Positions 61,431 to 64,000 of a stretch of 64,000 nucleotides of DNA are shown here, piece after piece. This DNA is from Dromaius novaehollandiae. Its lineage: Eukaryota > Chordata > Aves > Casuariiformes > Dromaiidae. The notes beneath the pieces were generated by a model. The model saw only the letters and a program-made list of their open reading frames with translations. It was not told where the DNA came from and did no database searches. Position 1 is the stretch's first letter. Each line of letters opens with the position of its first letter. The stretch covers positions 21,348,501-21,412,500 of the forward strand of contig NC_088113.1 in the NCBI RefSeq assembly GCF_036370855.1, written 5' to 3'. Position numbers and translations under genes: made by a program.

Positions 61431-61683
61431 AAACAGACCCCCAATGTAACAGGAGATACAGGAATGTAACAGGAAATTGTTTCTCTAGGGTTCGGTTAGC
61501 CCAGCCTAGAAGGAAGGCCAAGCCACACCAAGTCAGAAGTTCTCAAGTTGGTTATTATTATTTTTTTTTAATCACTCATACTATTTAGTGCTAAAGACAG
61601 GTTATCTAAGACATGAACATAAACGCTGTATCCATAGAATGAATTTTAAATGGTTAAGTGCAACTTGACCACTGACCAGCTAC

Positions 61684-61789
61684 CATGTAACTGTGCTTGA
61701 ATCCCTCCAGCAGCCAGAAGAGTCCATTTTCTAGGGCATTCCTATCTAGGTAGCTTCTATTGAGGCTTCTGATGACAATGTCAATGGTC
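61684..61789 (-). other. Candidate cassette (poison) exon in CTNNBL1 intron 4
   Basis: On the minus strand a long pyrimidine-rich tract (TTGTTTTTCCTTCTCC) leads to ATTCTTTAG, then 106 nt, then ATG|GTAGCT. One frame is fully open for 35 codons and begins TIDIVIRSLNRSYLDRNALE; I recognise no protein. Joined in the CTNNBL1 phase left by exon 4 it would instead hit TAG after about 14 codons, and its 106-nt length would shift frame. The splice signals are good but use is unproven. Confidence 0.3.
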
Positions 61790-63029
61790 CTAAAGAATTT
61801 AGGAGAAGGAAAAACAAGACCTCACTTGAGGCTTTCCTAACTCTCATTAATTAAAATTTATTGGCAATCATCTTCCATTCACGTGTTCTGTGTAGAACTA
61901 CCCGATTCTTTGATTCGGCAGATTATTTGCACCCCCCTCTACCCCAAATATTGCTTTTCTCTCCTTGCATGAGCCCCCCCGGACACTAAATTTAAATCAA
62001 ACCTGAAGAATCACTTGTTTAGTATTCCCTTGGGAGAACTCATTTTAAGATCTTTTCCCATTAAGTTTTAACAAAAAGTCAATAGAAAACTTGAGCTGTA
62101 CCCTATTTTGTTATATGTCTAGATGCTTCACTTCAACAGGGTTTCTATTCTGTAAAAAAGCAGCAGCATTACCATAAGAAAGGCATTACTACAGCCTCTG
62201 TCCTGGTTGCAACATATCTGAAAACACATCAACAGTTTTATACCAAGAAGTATTTTTTCCTCCCAAAATTGTAGTTCACAGGCCAAATTTCTACCCCTAA
62301 ACTAACTGACAGGCAAGTTGCAAACCAATTTAAAGAAAAGTTCACAGTGAAAACCCTGACAAGTCCTCAACAGCAGCCGTGACCTTTGGACACGGTTTTT
62401 CATGGCTGAAAGGATATAGCAAGCTGTATTCCTGTACACTCCAGCTTTTAAGGGTGCTATGAACCAGTCCTACTATCCCAGTCAAAATCCCTAGAGTTTG
62501 TTTACTCTGTGAATGACAAATTCAAGATAACCTTTTAATGCCACACACATAGTGCACAAAAAGCCTGCGGTGTCTGGCAAAAAGAATAAAATATTGAACT
62601 GTGACGACCGTGAAACTGGTTAGCATAGTAGGCAATTCCCATTGTAAAACAGTAAATCGTTAACAAACATTTACTTGAGAATAATTTCCATTATAGATCA
62701 CAGATAAGGCAAGCAGCAGTGTTTGCTACTTTGCAGAAATCAGCATTCAACCAAGGTTAAGTTAGCTACAAGTCAGAACAGCCAAACATGTAAATAGTGT
62801 TTTGTAATGGAAACTGCTATGCAATAGAATATTTTTATGTTCTGTTTTTTATATTCTAATCACTGCACACTCAGAAAGAATGAATTATGGTTTCTTTAGT
62901 ACATAGTACTACATGGAAAAGTGATAAAAAAGAAAACCAAGACCCCTGCATCAGACCACAACAGCTAGCACTTACCAGTCCTTTTAATATTGCCTATTTC
63001 AAAACATCTCAGAAAAGCAGGCAAGCATC

Positions 63030-63170
63030 ATCTACCTCTTTACAGAGAGCACAAGAAAGTCAAGAATTAAATGATTTTCCCAAGGTCATGAGGCAACAAC
63101 AAGGCAAAAGAAAAGCCGTCAGAAGTCCCAAGTCCAGCAAGCTTCCCATTGGGCCTCACTGCTCCTTCCA
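63030..63170 (-). mobile_element. MIR SINE relic (antisense to window)
   Basis: The plus strand reads TTAAATGATTTTCCCAAGGT, then CATGAGGCAACAACAAGGCA, AGAAGTCCCAAGTCCAGCA. It corresponds to reverse-complement MIR (TTAAGTGACTTGCCCAAGGT, then CACACAGC). Confidence 0.55.
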
Positions 63171-64000
63171 TTCGCTAATATTTGTCAGGACACAGACACA
63201 AGATCTCTCAAATCATGGCACAATTTTTCAGTTTAATCTACCAGGGAATATTTTAAAAGCAACACAGATTGAGCTCTACTTTTAAAGACTCTGCACAATG
63301 GTAAGCCAAACAGAATTCTATTTATCAGCTGAAGGCTAAGCGCTGAGGCAGCAAAATATTCAAACAACATTGTCCTTGTTTAGGATTACCAAAGTCTTTA
63401 ACATACAGCATAGACAGAAGACTCTGACATGTCCTCAGATCTTTAGAGAAGAAAGAGACAGCCGCACATAGGGGTCAGGTTCAGTGAAACAAGAACTGAT
63501 TCATCATGGAAACATCTTTGGATATTCATATAACCGGATGGGCTACCTACAAACTCAAACCTTGAGAAGACCAAATAAAAATGTATGAATACATGAAGAA
63601 TTTATCACAGTTGTAAATTAGGGTGTAAAATTACAGTGAGCAAGTCCATGGTAAGTGGCTGAAAATATAAGACAACTCAGCCCTCAGTGAAAAAGGGGTA
63701 ACCAGTTTCACTTTTACTGGGACCATTCAAGGTAAAAGTTCCCAGGTAGTCAGGGCTATCAGCTTTGCAGCATACACTTTAGTTGTTCCTGTGTTGTTCA
63801 TCTATCCACACACTAACACAGCCACTCAGATGAAAAGTGCATAAAACAAGAAAGGAGAACACCACCACTGAAAAAAACCAGAATCAATATTACTTGAACA
63901 AAGAAAGCTTTCACTTGAAAAAGGACATGAATTCAGTACGGTGGGAAAGAAGAGAAAAACATATACAGTAGTCTCTGAAACTAGGATATAAGAGATTACA

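Larger units (their letters stand above)
59367..64000 (-). other. CTNNBL1: CTNNBL1 intron 4 (partial)
   Basis: At least 4.6 kb. It holds a CR1 copy (60680-61430), a candidate cassette exon (61684-61789) and a MIR relic (63030-63170). Exon 4 was not found, so it lies beyond the window. Confidence 0.85.

Noticed and set aside
61684..61789. This block as a normal in-frame CTNNBL1 coding exon
   Set aside because: In the phase required by exon 5 it contains TAG and is not a multiple of three. The encoded peptide does not match CTNNBL1.
62887..63285. 132-codon plus-strand frame
   Set aside because: It overlaps a MIR relic and shows low-complexity Gln/Lys/Ser-rich sequence. Coding is unlikely.
1..64000. 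CRISPR arrays, bacterial operons, tRNA or rRNA genes
   Set aside because: The tandem arrays are minisatellites without spacer structure. No tRNA cloverleaf or rRNA sequence was recognised, and the gene structure is clearly eukaryotic.

Overview
This window is vertebrate nuclear DNA, most likely from a bird or a close sauropsid relative. Intron-split genes on the minus strand, a degraded CR1 LINE, old MIR relics, CpG islands and GC-rich minisatellites all point that way. No species can be named. There are no operons, no phage and no CRISPR. Most open frames here are chance frames in introns or in GC-rich DNA.

Two genes are recognised, both on the minus strand and head-to-tail, in the same order as on human chromosome 20q11. 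The larger is CTNNBL1 (beta-catenin-like protein 1, a spliceosome-associated armadillo-repeat protein). Its last twelve coding exons run from about 59.4 kb down to the stop codon at 15.735 kb. They encode 403 residues after a split alanine, exactly the number expected from human residue 160 to the C-terminus (563). All twelve exons keep canonical GT-AG junctions and matching phases. Exons 1-4 lie beyond position 64000. The second gene is VSTM2L, of which only the first coding exon (signal peptide) is present at 2994-3102, inside a strong CpG island. The rest of VSTM2L lies below position 1.

Layout: 1-2993 is VSTM2L intron 1. 2994-3358 is VSTM2L exon 1 with a candidate core promoter. 3366-4150 holds three GC-rich tandem-repeat blocks directly upstream of that promoter. 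4150-15570 is the intergenic interval, with a palindromic MITE-like element, an orphan CpG island at 9.66-11.34 kb and several AT-rich islands that look like conserved non-coding elements. 15575-59366 is CTNNBL1, and 59367-64000 is part of CTNNBL1 intron 4 with a CR1 copy.

The best leads beyond routine annotation are: a possible poison exon in CTNNBL1 intron 4 (61684-61789); a CpG-dense, possibly conserved island in an AT-rich intron (about 41.6-41.88 kb); a possible intragenic alternative promoter (36.25-37.5 kb); a terminal-exon splice site whose pyrimidine tract is a TTTC microsatellite; and the minisatellites abutting the VSTM2L promoter. No undescribed multi-gene system was found. Comparisons with human proteins and repeat consensus sequences are from recall, not from a database search.
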